Source: CADEDH01 sp965263455 (GTDB taxonomy: Bacteria > Actinomycetota > Acidimicrobiia > Acidimicrobiales > SZUA-35). Taken from it: a DNA stretch of 64,000 nt. A program made the translations under genes and the position numbers. The notes under the pieces are model-generated. The model had not been told where the DNA came from. It did no database searches and saw only the letters and a list, made by a program, of their open reading frames with translations. Where the stretch lies: contig CBDHHN010000002.1 in NCBI GenBank assembly GCA_965263455.1, forward strand, positions 248,001 to 312,000, given 5' to 3'. Within the stretch, counting starts at the first letter, position 1. Every line of letters begins with the position of its first letter. Of the stretch, positions 16,711-29,788 are shown one piece after another.

Positions 16711-16750
16711 GAAAACGGAGAAAGGGACCTGCGTAAACAGGTCCCTTTCT
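16711..16750 (-). terminator. Rho-independent terminator of the rRNA operon
   Basis: Positions 16719-16731 and 16738-16750 form a perfect 13-bp stem with a 6-nt loop. On the minus strand it is followed by CCGTTTTCGG. It lies about 30 nt after the 5S gene. Confidence 0.88.
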
Positions 16751-16753
16751 GAT

Positions 16754-16771
16754 GCAACTCGTACGAGTTGC
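16754..16771. repeat. 18-bp perfect palindrome between 5S rRNA and the terminator
   Basis: Positions 16754-16771 equal their own reverse complement (centre CGTACG). In the transcript it would fold into a second small hairpin next to the terminator. It may take part in 5S 3'-end processing or help termination, or be a protein site. Confidence 0.7.
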
Positions 16772-16778
16772 GGCGAAA

Positions 16779-16895
16779 TCCGGCGGCGTCCTACTCTCCC
16801 AGGCCGTCTCCGGCCAAGTACCATCGGCGCTGGAGGACTTAACTTCCGTGTTCGGGATGGAAACGGGTGTGACCCCTCCGCAATTGCCACCGAAA
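16779..16895 (-). rRNA. rrf: 5S ribosomal RNA
   Basis: The minus strand shows a complete 5S: the 5' end (TTTCGGTGGC) pairs with the 3' end (GCCGCCGGA) to form helix I, and the core contains the conserved ACACCCGTTTCCATCCCGAAC-type sequence. Ends are estimated from the helix I pairing and may be off by a few bases. Confidence 0.93.
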
Positions 16896-17008
16896 TCTAT
16901 GGCGTCCTGGCCGGGCCACGAGGGCCGGGCCATGGACTGCGTTTGTCGAAACGAACCCCGAAGGCCGCAGCCTCCCGAGAACTTCATAGCGAGCACGAGC
17001 ACAATGGG

Positions 17009-21920
<4,912 letters not shown>

Positions 21921-22382
21921 GAGAATCGAGCCACCCGAGTCATCGTCCTCCCGAAGGCGAACGAGGATCCGAGCGACCGTAGATCCGGGTTGTTTGCCAA
22001 GTTCACCTGCTGTGGTGCCTCGGCGACCCCACCGACCGAAGGAAACACGGCCGTTGGAGTCAGGAATTGTGACGGGACATCATCGACAGGTTCCGGTTGC
22101 CCGGCGCCTGCAGCATCGATGATGCTCCGCACACGCTGCGTACATTCCTCATCTTCCGTTTTCAAGGAGCTACCACCGCACCGCCGTGACCGAAGTCGAA
22201 GCGGATCCACCAGATGTTCCGGTGGCTGCGGGGCTCGTGGCCTCAGAGCGGTTCCGGCGGGCTTGATGGCCCTGAGCCGTGCCGTTGAGGCGAAGAACTA
22301 CGTTAACGGTGTGGCCTCGGAGCCGCAACCTGTCCAACCAGGTTTCCGGAAGATTTCCGGTCCCTGAGGCCTATCGGCCGGT
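21921..22382 (-). other. rRNA operon leader and promoter region
   Basis: The 462 bp between tyrS and 16S hold no gene. The candidate promoter is at 22300-22328. Downstream of it is a leader of roughly 370 nt, containing a small palindrome at 22113-22125 and a second, weaker promoter candidate (TTGAAA 22165-22160, 17 bp, TACGCA 22142-22137). Such long leaders normally carry antitermination and pre-16S processing signals, which I cannot assign here. Confidence 0.6.
22300..22328 (-). promoter_or_regulatory. Candidate promoter of the rRNA operon
   Basis: TTGCGG (22328-22323) and TAACGT (22305-22300) are spaced by 17 bp on the minus strand. Transcription would start near 22293. It lies 55 bp downstream of the tyrS stop, so the operon has its own start. 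Confidence 0.55.
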
Positions 22383-23681
22383 TCAGGCGGGATCTGACCC
22401 GAAATCGAGGAGGAAGACGGATCGCTTCCCCTTGCGGAGAAGACAGTAGCGGTCGTGGAGCAGCCGTGACCGGTCGAGGGCGTCGCCGGAGGCCACCTTC
22501 TCGCCGTTGATCGACAGCCCGTTCTGCTTCAGGAGCCGGTTGGCCTCGCTGCGGGAGGAGGTGACGCCGGCGTCGACCAGGACGCCGGCGAGGTTGTCCG
22601 ACTCGTCGAGCCGGGACCGGGCCATCAGGGTGGTCGGGATCTCCCCGGCGAGCATGGCCAGCGTGGCCTCGGCCAGACCCGACACCGGGCCCCCGAACAC
22701 CACCTCCGAGGCGGCCTCGGCCGCCTCGGTCGCCTCCGGTCCGTGGACCAGGCTGGTCAGCTCCTGGGCCAACCGTCGCTGACCGAGTCGTCGGTGAGGC
22801 TCGGCCTCGTGTCGATCGACCAGGTCATCGATGTCGTCGAGGCTGAGGAAGGTCAGCTGGGACAGCAACTTCCGGACCTCGTTGTCCTCGGCCTGGACCC
22901 ACGACTGGTAGAAGCGGTACGGCGACAGATGGGAGGCCGTCAGCCAGACGGTCTCGCCCCCGGCCGTCTTGCCGTACTTCGTCCCGTCGGCCTTGAGAAG
23001 CAGCGGCCAGGTCAGGCCGTGGACCCGATTGCCCGTTCTCCGCCGGATCAGATCGATCCCGAGCGAGATGTTGCCCCACTGGTCGGAGCCACCGATCTGC
23101 AGATCGCAGCCTTCGTTCTCGTGGAGCCAGAGGTAGTCGTTCGCCTGGAGCAGCATGTAGGAGAACTCGGTGTACGAGATACCCTCGTCGCCGGCCAGAC
23201 GAGCCCGGACCGACTCCTTGGCCGTCATCTGGCCGATCGTCACGTGCTTGCCGACGTCTCGGAGGAAGTCGAGCAGGGGCAGGCCGACCGTCCAGGCCCG
23301 GTTGTCGAACAGCTTGGCCGGGTTGGGTGGCTCCTCGAAGTCGACGAACTGCCGGAGGATCGGCACGATGCCGGCCAGGTTGGCCGCCAGCTGATCGTCA
23401 TCGAGCAGGTTGCGCTCCGCCGACTTGCCCGACGGATCGCCGATCATTCCGGTGGCCCCCCCGGCCAGGGGCAGCGGGATGTGACCCGCCTGCTGGAACC
23501 GGCGCAGGGTGAGCAGACCGATGAGGTTGCCGACGTGCAGGCTGTCGCGGGTGGGGTCGACCCCGTAGTAGACCTTGATCGGCCCTTCGATCAGTCGGGC
23601 CCGCAACTCGTCGGCATCGGTGGAATCGTGCACGAGGCCGCGGGCGACGAGATCGTCGAACAGCTTCGGATCAGTGGCCAT
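22383..23681 (-). CDS. tyrS: Tyrosyl-tRNA synthetase
   Basis: A 432-residue class I synthetase that charges tRNA-Tyr. The HIGH motif appears as HVGN in DSLHVGNLIGL (about 49-58) and KMSKS as KYGKT in ADGTKYGKTAGG. The N-terminal YYGVDPT and central QANDYLWLHE / IGGSDQWGN blocks are standard, and a C-terminal S4-like RNA-binding segment closes the protein (SRSEANRLLKQNGLSING). The ATG at 23679-23681 is 6 nt after a TAGAGT box, so the message may be leaderless. It lies just upstream of the rRNA operon on the same strand. Confidence 0.96.
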   Translation of the reverse strand: MATDPKLFDDLVARGLVHDSTDADELRARLIEGPIKVYYGVDPTRDSLHVGNLIGLLTLRRFQQAGHIPLPLAGGATGMIGDPSGKSAERNLLDDDQLAANLAGIVPILRQFVDFEEPPNPAKLFDNRAWTVGLPLLDFLRDVGKHVTIGQMTAKESVRARLAGDEGISYTEFSYMLLQANDYLWLHENEGCDLQIGGSDQWGNISLGIDLIRRRTGNRVHGLTWPLLLKADGTKYGKTAGGETVWLTASHLSPYRFYQSWVQAEDNEVRKLLSQLTFLSLDDIDDLVDRHEAEPHRRLGQRRLAQELTSLVHGPEATEAAEAASEVVFGGPVSGLAEATLAMLAGEIPTTLMARSRLDESDNLAGVLVDAGVTSSRSEANRLLKQNGLSINGEKVASGDALDRSRLLHDRYCLLRKGKRSVFLLDFGSDPA

Positions 23682-23687
23682 GTCCTC

Positions 23688-23693
23688 ACTCTA
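23688..23693 (-). promoter_or_regulatory. -10 element of tyrS, leaderless geometry
   Basis: The minus strand reads TAGAGT, then GAGGAC, then ATG. The GAGG is only two nt from the start codon, too close to act as a ribosome-binding site. No clear -35. Confidence 0.45.
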
Positions 23694-23807
23694 AGGCGCC
23701 GGACCAGGGCCGGAGGGCCAATTCGGCCAGGACGCCGCCAGGCCGGTCCGACCGAAATCCGAGGTCACGGTCGGGGCGCCGGAGCCCGCCCTTGGCACAC
23801 TGATCGG

Positions 23808-24398
23808 GTGACCGCGACCGGCCCGACCGACACCGACGAACCCGGCGACAACTCCGACCACCTCGAGCAGGGGAACGGGCGGCGTCGCCCCACCCTGCTG
23901 GGCAACCTCGGGCGGGGCGCCGCCATCCTGGTGGTGGCCGGGAGCTTCCTCGTGTGGATCTACGCCTTCTCCGGGGCGGCCCGCCGCGATCCTCCCGACC
24001 TGCTGGCCGATGAGAGCTTCGGGCTCCAGGCCGAGCGGGCCTGTGCCGGGGCCTGGTCCGACATCGACGCCATGCCGGGCGCGCTCGACGCCGTCGACGG
24101 CCCCGATCGCGGCCGTCAGATCGTGGCCTCGACCCAGCGGCTCGAACTGATGCTCGACGAACTCGACCTCCTGGTCGGGGGCGACGCCCGAGACGTGGAG
24201 ATCGCCTCCGGCTGGCTGGCCGACTGGCGGGTGCTGATCGAAGACCGCTACCGGTACGCCGAGGCCATAGCGGCCGATGATCAGGCGCAGTTCCTGGTGA
24301 CCGATGTCGGGGTGGCCGAGCGCCTCGACCGCCGGATCACCCGGGTGGCCAACACCAACCGCATGCCGGCGTGCGGGGCCCCGCAGGACGTGGGCTGA
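23808..24398 (+). CDS. Single-pass membrane protein of unknown function
   Basis: About 196 residues from the GTG at 23808; the open frame reaches much further back but there it overlaps tyrS. Residues 1-36 are polar and charged, 38-56 form one transmembrane helix (AAILVVAGSFLVWIYAFSGA), and the rest is a soluble, mostly helical domain on the outer face. I see no known catalytic motif. Its TGA shares a base with the ATG of the SDR gene, so the two are co-transcribed. Similar small one-helix proteins are common and uncharacterised in Acidimicrobiia. Confidence 0.7.
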   Translation: MTATGPTDTDEPGDNSDHLEQGNGRRRPTLLGNLGRGAAILVVAGSFLVWIYAFSGAARRDPPDLLADESFGLQAERACAGAWSDIDAMPGALDAVDGPDRGRQIVASTQRLELMLDELDLLVGGDARDVEIASGWLADWRVLIEDRYRYAEAIAADDQAQFLVTDVGVAERLDRRITRVANTNRMPACGAPQDVG

Positions 24399-25102
24399 TG
24401 GCGCCCGGATCCCGGCGGATGTTCGTCACCGGTGTGGGCCGGGGACTGGGACGGACCCTGGCGGCCGAGCTGGCGACGCGCGGTCACGACGTGTGGGGAT
24501 CGACCCGGACCGGGGACACGGACCTCGCCCTGGCCGGTTGCGTCGCGCTCGAACTGGGGACGGAGACCGGGGTGCGCGACGGGGCCCGAGCCCTCGCCGA
24601 GCGGATCGACCGGCTCGACGTCCTCGTCAACTGTGCCGGGGTCGATGCCCGGGCCTTCGGGGCCGCCGACGACGCCCGCGGACCCTACGACATCGAGGCC
24701 GGGGCGCTGAACGGCGTACTGGCCGTGAACCTGATGGCTCCGGTGCTGTTGACCACCGCCCTGCTACCCCTGTTGCAGCGGTCGGAGGCGGGCCTGGTGC
24801 TCAATGTCAGTTCCCAGCTGGGTTCCCTCGAGGTCGGAGCCGACATGGGCCAGGACACCGCCTACAACGTTTCGAAGGCAGCCCTGAACATGTGGACCCG
24901 CAAGGCGGCCGCGGCCCGGGACACGACCGGCGTCTCGGTCGTCGCCCTCCACCCGGGCTGGGTCCGCACCGACATGGGCGGGGCCCGGGCGGCCCTGACG
25001 GCCGAGGAGTCGGCCGCCGCCATCGCCACCGTGCTGGAAGGCCTGGACGGAGCCGACAACGGACGCTTCCTCCGCTGGGACGGAACCGACCATCCCTGGT
25101 AG
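24398..25102 (+). CDS. Short-chain dehydrogenase/reductase (SDR)
   Basis: A 234-residue classical SDR. The cofactor motif is TGVGRGLG near residue 10, followed by NCAG (about residue 78), the catalytic Ser in LVLNVSSQLG, and YNVSK with the catalytic Tyr and Lys. The segment HPGWVRTDMGG after the active site is also typical. It probably reduces or oxidises a carbonyl/alcohol with NAD(P). The substrate cannot be read from sequence. The start overlaps the membrane-protein stop as TGATG. Confidence 0.88.
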   Translation: MAPGSRRMFVTGVGRGLGRTLAAELATRGHDVWGSTRTGDTDLALAGCVALELGTETGVRDGARALAERIDRLDVLVNCAGVDARAFGAADDARGPYDIEAGALNGVLAVNLMAPVLLTTALLPLLQRSEAGLVLNVSSQLGSLEVGADMGQDTAYNVSKAALNMWTRKAAAARDTTGVSVVALHPGWVRTDMGGARAALTAEESAAAIATVLEGLDGADNGRFLRWDGTDHPW

Positions 25103-25193
25103 GCGGCACGGGGCGCCGAGACCGAACCCGACGCGCCGCCCGCGCCCCCCTGTCGGCAGCGGCTCGCCGGCGCCGAAGGGACGGCCGGGGTCG

Positions 25194-25814
25194 CTAGCCG
25201 CGGTCGCCCGGATCAGCGAACCGATCGGCAGCCAGGGCGCAGGCCCGGCTCACGACCCGGTACAACTCGCCGCCTCCGGCCACCGCCGGATCCGTCGGGT
25301 GGAGCCAGCGGGCCCCCAGGGTCTCGTGATTGGGTGCGGGGTTGCGGTCACCGCCCACCAGCACGAGATGGCGCAGGTCGAGATGGAGATGCTCAGGCTC
25401 GCCCGGCCGGGCCGGGATGCGGTGGATGTCGACGTCGATGGCGGGCAACACCACCGACAGGTCGTCCAGACCCGTCTCCTCGGTCGCCTCCCGCCAGGCC
25501 ACCGCAGCCAGGTTGCCGTCGCCGTCGGCGTGCCCCCCGGGCTGGAGCCACCGGCCGAGCTTGGCGTGATGGATGAGGAGGGACCGGCCCGTCGCCGGAT
25601 CCACCACCACCCCGGAGCCGGTGAGGTGGCCGGCCAGACACGATCGGTGGAGGGCATCGGGGTGCTCGGCCACGAAGTCGAGGATGTCCTGGCGGACCCG
25701 TAGTTGCTCGGGTCCGTCGAGCGCGGCGGCCTCGATCTGGCCCACGGCCTTGTCGAGGTCGCCCTCGGCCGGGGTCAGGGCGGGCGATCCCAGGGACCAG
25801 GCGCGAAACACCAT
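25194..25814 (-). CDS. Nudix hydrolase
   Basis: A 206-residue Nudix-fold hydrolase, the family that cleaves nucleoside diphosphates linked to another group. The Nudix box is GHADGDGNLAAVAWREATEETGL (split here as GHADGDGN and REATEETGL); the REATEETG half is perfect, while the first Glu of the consensus is replaced. Residues 1-65 form a helical N-terminal extension. The ATG at 25812-25814 lies 6 nt after a -10 box and has no Shine-Dalgarno. It follows mpg on the same strand but has its own promoter. The substrate is unknown. Confidence 0.85.
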   Translation of the reverse strand: MVFRAWSLGSPALTPAEGDLDKAVGQIEAAALDGPEQLRVRQDILDFVAEHPDALHRSCLAGHLTGSGVVVDPATGRSLLIHHAKLGRWLQPGGHADGDGNLAAVAWREATEETGLDDLSVVLPAIDVDIHRIPARPGEPEHLHLDLRHLVLVGGDRNPAPNHETLGARWLHPTDPAVAGGGELYRVVSRACALAADRFADPGDRG

Positions 25815-25820
25815 CGCGGC

Positions 25821-25849
25821 AGGGTACGGACCTGCTGCGACAAGTACAA
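25821..25849 (-). promoter_or_regulatory. Leaderless promoter of the Nudix gene
   Basis: TTGTAC (25849-25844) and TACCCT (25826-25821) are 17 bp apart on the minus strand, and the ATG follows the -10 by 6 nt. It lies directly after the hairpin that ends the arg-mpg transcript. Confidence 0.68.
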
Positions 25850-25862
25850 CGACGTGGCCGTG

Positions 25863-25882
25863 CCGGGCCCGCTCAGGCCCGG
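25863..25882 (-). terminator. Hairpin over the mpg stop codon, likely end of the arg-mpg transcript
   Basis: CCGGGCC (25863-25869) pairs with GGCCCGG (25876-25882) around a 6-nt loop that contains part of the mpg TGA. No U-run follows. The next promoter begins 14 bp further downstream, supporting a transcript boundary. Confidence 0.5.
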
Positions 25883-26421
25883 GGCGGGCGGGGGCGGCTC
25901 ACGTGGGGATGGTCGGCCACGGCGAAACGCCAGGGCCGGTCGACCGCCTTGGAGATACCGATGCGGGGTCCGGAGGCGACGGCCGTCGGCTCCCGGTCGG
26001 GTCCCGGCTCCAGGGCCACCGGGGCCCCGGGCGCCAGCAGGTCGACCCCACCGTGATCGCCCGTGATCCCCAGGGCGGCACAGAGCTTGCCCGGTCCGGA
26101 GGCCAGGTCGGTCGCTCGTCGGGCCCGGGGGCGATCGGCCCACATGGCCTCGATACCGGCCAGGGGCTCGACCGCCCGGAGCAGCAGCGCAGAACCGGTT
26201 CCCTCGGGACCACAGACCACGTTGGCACACCAGTGGATGCCGTAGCTGCGGTAGACGTAGAGGCGACCGGGCGGCCCGAACATGACGGCGCTCCGCGGTG
26301 TCGGGCCCCGGTGGGCGTGACTGGCCGGATCGTCGGGCCCCTCGTAGGCCTCGACCTCGACGATGACGCCGGCCCGGTCACCGCATCGGATCACCTGGCC
26401 CAGCAGTCGGGGGGCGATCAC
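25873..26421 (-). CDS. mpg: 3-methyladenine DNA glycosylase (AAG/MPG family), start uncertain
   Basis: Base-excision repair glycosylase that removes alkylated purines. Active-site region VEVEAYEGPDDPASHAHRG, the intercalating-tyrosine region RLYVYRSYGIHWCAN, and GPGKLCAALGI are all diagnostic. From the GTG at 26419-26421 the protein is 182 residues, but the frame upstream still reads like family sequence (FEWLAGRAS), matching the normal FF-x-R-x-x-x-x-VA start. No ATG, GTG or TTG exists between that and the argH stop; a CTG overlapping the argH TGA is the only other candidate. It follows argH by about 120 nt. Confidence 0.85.
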   Translation of the reverse strand: MIAPRLLGQVIRCGDRAGVIVEVEAYEGPDDPASHAHRGPTPRSAVMFGPPGRLYVYRSYGIHWCANVVCGPEGTGSALLLRAVEPLAGIEAMWADRPRARRATDLASGPGKLCAALGITGDHGGVDLLAPGAPVALEPGPDREPTAVASGPRIGISKAVDRPWRFAVADHPHVSRPRPPRA

Positions 26422-26540
26422 CGAGGCCCGACCGGCGAGCCACTCGAACGGCCGGTCCCGGACACCTGAGCGGTCGTCCTGGTGGCCCGGGGGCGGTGGG
26501 GGTCGTCCCGGGCCGCCGTCGGATCGGTTGGGCCGGCGAC

Positions 26541-27965
26541 TCAGTCGGCGCCTCCGCGGAGCGGCCCGACCCGGACCCGGTCGGCCTCGATGCGCCGGGC
26601 CAGCCGATCGAGCTGGATCGCCACCGGCTCAGGACCGCCGGCTCCGGGGCTGCGCCGTCGGGCCACGCCGGCCCCGGGTTCGAACAGGGCCCGAACCGAC
26701 GGGCCCAGGGCCTCGTGGGCCGCGGCCACCTCGACCAGGGGACGGTCCTCGGCCAACGCGGCGCGCACCAGCTCACCGACCACGGCGTGGGCCTGGCGGA
26801 ACGGCATCCCGTCGACGACCAGCAGTTCGGCCAGGTCGGTGGCCAACGGGCCGTCGGCGTCACCGGCGGTGGCCATGGTCTCGGCGTGGAACGTGGCCGT
26901 GGCCAGGAGGCCGCCGAGGGCGACCAGGGCCAGCTGGATCTGGTCGACGGCGTCGAACAGGGGCTCCTTGTCCTCCTGGAGATCGCGGTTGTAGGCCAAC
27001 GGCAGGTTCTTCAGCGTGGCCAGGAAGCCGGTCAGGTTCCCGATGAGCCGGCCCGACTTGCCCCGGGCCAGCTCGGCGATATCGGGGTTCTTCTTCTGGG
27101 GCATCATCGACGAACCGGTGGCATAGGCGTCGTCGAGGCCGAGATAGCCGAACTCCTCGCTCGACCACAGGACGACCTCCTCCCCGATGCGGCTCAGGTG
27201 GACGCCGACCATGGTGAGGGCGAAGAGGCTCTCGGCCACGAAGTCCCGGTCCGAGGTCACGTCGAGGGAGTTCTCGAACACGTGGGCGAAGCCGAGATCG
27301 GCGGCCGTCGTCGCCGGGTCCAGAGGGAGCGAAGTGCCGGCCAGCGCCCCCGCCCCCAGGGGCGACACGTCGAGCCGATCGCGGGCGTCGCACAGCCGGT
27401 CGACGTCGCGGGCCAGGGCCCAGGCATGGGCGGCGAGGTGGTGGGCCAACAGCACCGGCTGGGCCCGCTGGAGATGGGTGTAGCCGGGCAGGTAGGCCCC
27501 GCCGGCCTCCCGGGCTCGGGTCAGGAGCACGTCCTGGAAGACCAGGACGTCGCCCGCCACCGAGGTCAGTGCCTCTTTGGTCCACAACCGGAAGGCGGTG
27601 GCCACCTGGTCGTTGCGGCTCCGGCCGGTGTGGAGCTTGCCCCCGGCGTCCGGTGACAGCTCGGTGACCCGCCGCTCGATGGCGGTGTGGATGTCCTCGT
27701 CATCGGGGGCGAAGACGAACCCGTCGCTCGACAGTTCCATGGCCACGGTGTCGAGGGCGGCCAGGATGGCCGTCCGCTCCTCGTCGGTGAGGAGACCGAC
27801 TCGATGGAGGCCCCGGACGTGGGCCCGGGAGCCCTGGACGTCGTGCTGGGCCAACCGACGGTCGAAGGACAGGCTCTCGGTGTAGGCCATGAGCGCCTCT
27901 GACGGCCCCCGCTCGAACCGTCCATGCCACAGCGCTCCCGAGGAGGTGCCGTCCTGGCCCGTCAT
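26541..27965 (-). CDS. argH: Argininosuccinate lyase
   Basis: Last step of arginine synthesis: argininosuccinate to arginine and fumarate. The 474-residue protein carries the superfamily signature GSSMMPQKKNPD with the catalytic Ser, plus GGKLHTGRSRNDQ and TPLGYTHLQRAQP-like LPGYTHLQRAQPVLLAHH blocks. The ATG at 27963-27965 overlaps the argG stop as ATGA; sequence upstream in the same frame is argG shadow. It ends the eight-gene arg operon before mpg. Confidence 0.95.
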   Translation of the reverse strand: MTGQDGTSSGALWHGRFERGPSEALMAYTESLSFDRRLAQHDVQGSRAHVRGLHRVGLLTDEERTAILAALDTVAMELSSDGFVFAPDDEDIHTAIERRVTELSPDAGGKLHTGRSRNDQVATAFRLWTKEALTSVAGDVLVFQDVLLTRAREAGGAYLPGYTHLQRAQPVLLAHHLAAHAWALARDVDRLCDARDRLDVSPLGAGALAGTSLPLDPATTAADLGFAHVFENSLDVTSDRDFVAESLFALTMVGVHLSRIGEEVVLWSSEEFGYLGLDDAYATGSSMMPQKKNPDIAELARGKSGRLIGNLTGFLATLKNLPLAYNRDLQEDKEPLFDAVDQIQLALVALGGLLATATFHAETMATAGDADGPLATDLAELLVVDGMPFRQAHAVVGELVRAALAEDRPLVEVAAAHEALGPSVRALFEPGAGVARRRSPGAGGPEPVAIQLDRLARRIEADRVRVGPLRGGAD

Positions 27966-29227
27966 GGCCGACCGCCCGACCCGCTCGGGTCGGTGCCGCC
28001 GCCGGTCACGGGACCGAACCCGCGTTTGGCCGTGAGGGTGCGGAGCCGGAGGGCATTGAGCTTGATGAAGCCGTCGGCGTCGGCCTGGTTGTAGGCGCCG
28101 CCGTCGTCCTCGAAGGTGGCGATGTTCTCGTCGAACAGCGAATCCGGCGACTTGCGGCCGACCACGTCGACGTTGCCCTTGTACAGCTTCACCCTGACGG
28201 TGCCGTTGACGACGTCCTGGGTGGCGTCGATGGTCTGCTGGAGCAGCGCCCGCTCGGGGCTCCACCAGTAGCCGTTGTAGATGAGCTCGGCGTAGCGGGG
28301 CATCAGCTCGTCCTTCAGGTGGGCGACCTCGCGGTCGAGCGTGATGGACTCGATGGCCCGATGGGCCCGGAGCATGATGGTGCCCCCGGGGGTCTCATAG
28401 GCTCCCCGGCTCTTGATCCCGACGTAGCGGTTCTCGACGATGTCGAGGCGTCCGATCCCGTTGGCCCCGCCGATCTGGTTGAGTCGGGTCAGGACCTCGG
28501 CCGCGGTCAACTCCTGACCGTCGATGGCCACGATGTCACCGTTGCGGTAGTCGAGATCGAGATAGGTGGCCTCATTGGGGGCCTCCTCGGGGCTGACCGA
28601 CCACCGCCACATCTCGACCGGAGGCTCGGTCCAGGGGTCCTCCAGGGGCCCGCCCTCGTAGGAGATGTGCAACAGGTTGGCGTCCATGGAGAACGGCGAC
28701 TTCTTGCCCCGGGCCATCTCGATGGGGATGTTCCGGTCGGCGGCATAGGCCATGAGCTTCTCCCGCGACAGCAGGTCCCACTCCCGCCACGGGGCGATGA
28801 CCTTGATGTCGGGGGCGAGGGCGTAGGCCCCGAGCTCGAAGCGGACCTGGTCGTTGCCCTTCCCGGTCGCCCCGTGGCTGACGGCGTCGGCCCCGGTCTC
28901 GGCCGCGATCTCGACCAGCCGCTTGGCGATCAGGGGTCGGGCGATGGAGGTCCCGAGGAGATACTCACCCTCGTAGATGGCGTTGGCCCGGAACATGGGG
29001 AAGACGAAGTCCCGCACGAACTCCTCACGCAGATCGTCGATGAAGATCGACGACTCCGGGACCCCCATCTGGAGGGCCTTGGTCCGGGCCGGCTCCAGCT
29101 CCTCGCCCTGACCCAGGTCGGCGGTGAACGTCACGACCTCACAGCCGTAGGTGTCCTTCAGCCACTGGAGGATGACGGAGGTGTCGAGGCCGCCGGAATA
29201 GGCCAGCACCACTTTCTTGATGTCCAT
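27962..29227 (-). CDS. argG: Argininosuccinate synthase
   Basis: Joins citrulline and aspartate with ATP. The N-type ATP pyrophosphatase loop is AYSGGLDTS at residues 9-17. Other conserved blocks are SHGATGKGNDQVRFE and MDANLLHISYEGG. At 421 residues it is close to the usual length. The ATG at 29225-29227 is the start (MDIKKVVLAYSGG); the frame to 29299 is not conserved. GGGAG lies 9-10 nt upstream. It is 68 nt downstream of argR. Confidence 0.95.
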   Translation of the reverse strand: MDIKKVVLAYSGGLDTSVILQWLKDTYGCEVVTFTADLGQGEELEPARTKALQMGVPESSIFIDDLREEFVRDFVFPMFRANAIYEGEYLLGTSIARPLIAKRLVEIAAETGADAVSHGATGKGNDQVRFELGAYALAPDIKVIAPWREWDLLSREKLMAYAADRNIPIEMARGKKSPFSMDANLLHISYEGGPLEDPWTEPPVEMWRWSVSPEEAPNEATYLDLDYRNGDIVAIDGQELTAAEVLTRLNQIGGANGIGRLDIVENRYVGIKSRGAYETPGGTIMLRAHRAIESITLDREVAHLKDELMPRYAELIYNGYWWSPERALLQQTIDATQDVVNGTVRVKLYKGNVDVVGRKSPDSLFDENIATFEDDGGAYNQADADGFIKLNALRLRTLTAKRGFGPVTGGGTDPSGSGGRP

Positions 29228-29295
29228 GGGGTCCGCTCCCGGGAGTCGATGGGGCAAGGGATGAGAAGGGGGGGATGGATGCCGTGACGTCGACG

Positions 29296-29766
29296 TCACG
29301 GGTCGAGGCCGGCCAGGTCGGCCAGGTCGGCGGCCAGGGCCGGTCCCGTGCCCTCGGAGGCGATGGCCAGCAGTGTGTCGTCACCGGCCACGGTGCCCAC
29401 CAGCAGGGGCAGGCCGGTCCGGTCGAGGGCGGAGGCCACAACGTGGGCCGAACCCGGAGGGGTACGGAGGACGACCAGGTCGCCCGAACGGTCGATCTCG
29501 ACCAACCACTCCCCCAGGACCCGCCGCAACGTGTCCTCGGGGGCGACCTGATCGGCCGGCAGCTCGGGGATGGCGTAGATCGAGGAGCCGCCGGGCGCCC
29601 GGACCTTGATCGCCCCCAGTTCCTCCAGGTCGCGCGAGACGGTGGCCTGGGTGGCCGAGATCCCGGCCGCGGCCAGCAACTCGACCAGCCGGGTCTGGCT
29701 GTTGACCGCCTCCTCGCCCAGGATCCGGGCGATGCGATGCTGGCGTTGCGCCTTGGTCCCGGCCAT
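29296..29766 (-). CDS. argR: Arginine repressor ArgR
   Basis: Arginine-dependent DNA-binding regulator of the arginine genes. A winged-helix N-terminal domain (QRQHRIARIL with ATQATVSRDLEELG as recognition helix, about residues 6-48) is followed by the hexamerisation and arginine-binding domain, including VGTVAGDDTLLAIA near the C-terminus. At 156 residues it has normal length. The start is the ATG at 29764-29766. It sits inside the operon it presumably controls, between argF and argG, the usual actinobacterial arrangement. A candidate operator is at 35242-35255. Confidence 0.93.
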   Translation of the reverse strand: MAGTKAQRQHRIARILGEEAVNSQTRLVELLAAAGISATQATVSRDLEELGAIKVRAPGGSSIYAIPELPADQVAPEDTLRRVLGEWLVEIDRSGDLVVLRTPPGSAHVVASALDRTGLPLLVGTVAGDDTLLAIASEGTGPALAADLADLAGLDP

Positions 29767-29788
29767 AGGTGTCGCTCGGAGCTCCGGC

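Noticed and set aside
22383..23807. 551-codon plus-strand protein spanning tyrS and the membrane protein
   Set aside because: The part before 23808 is antisense to tyrS; only the segment from the GTG at 23808 looks like a protein.
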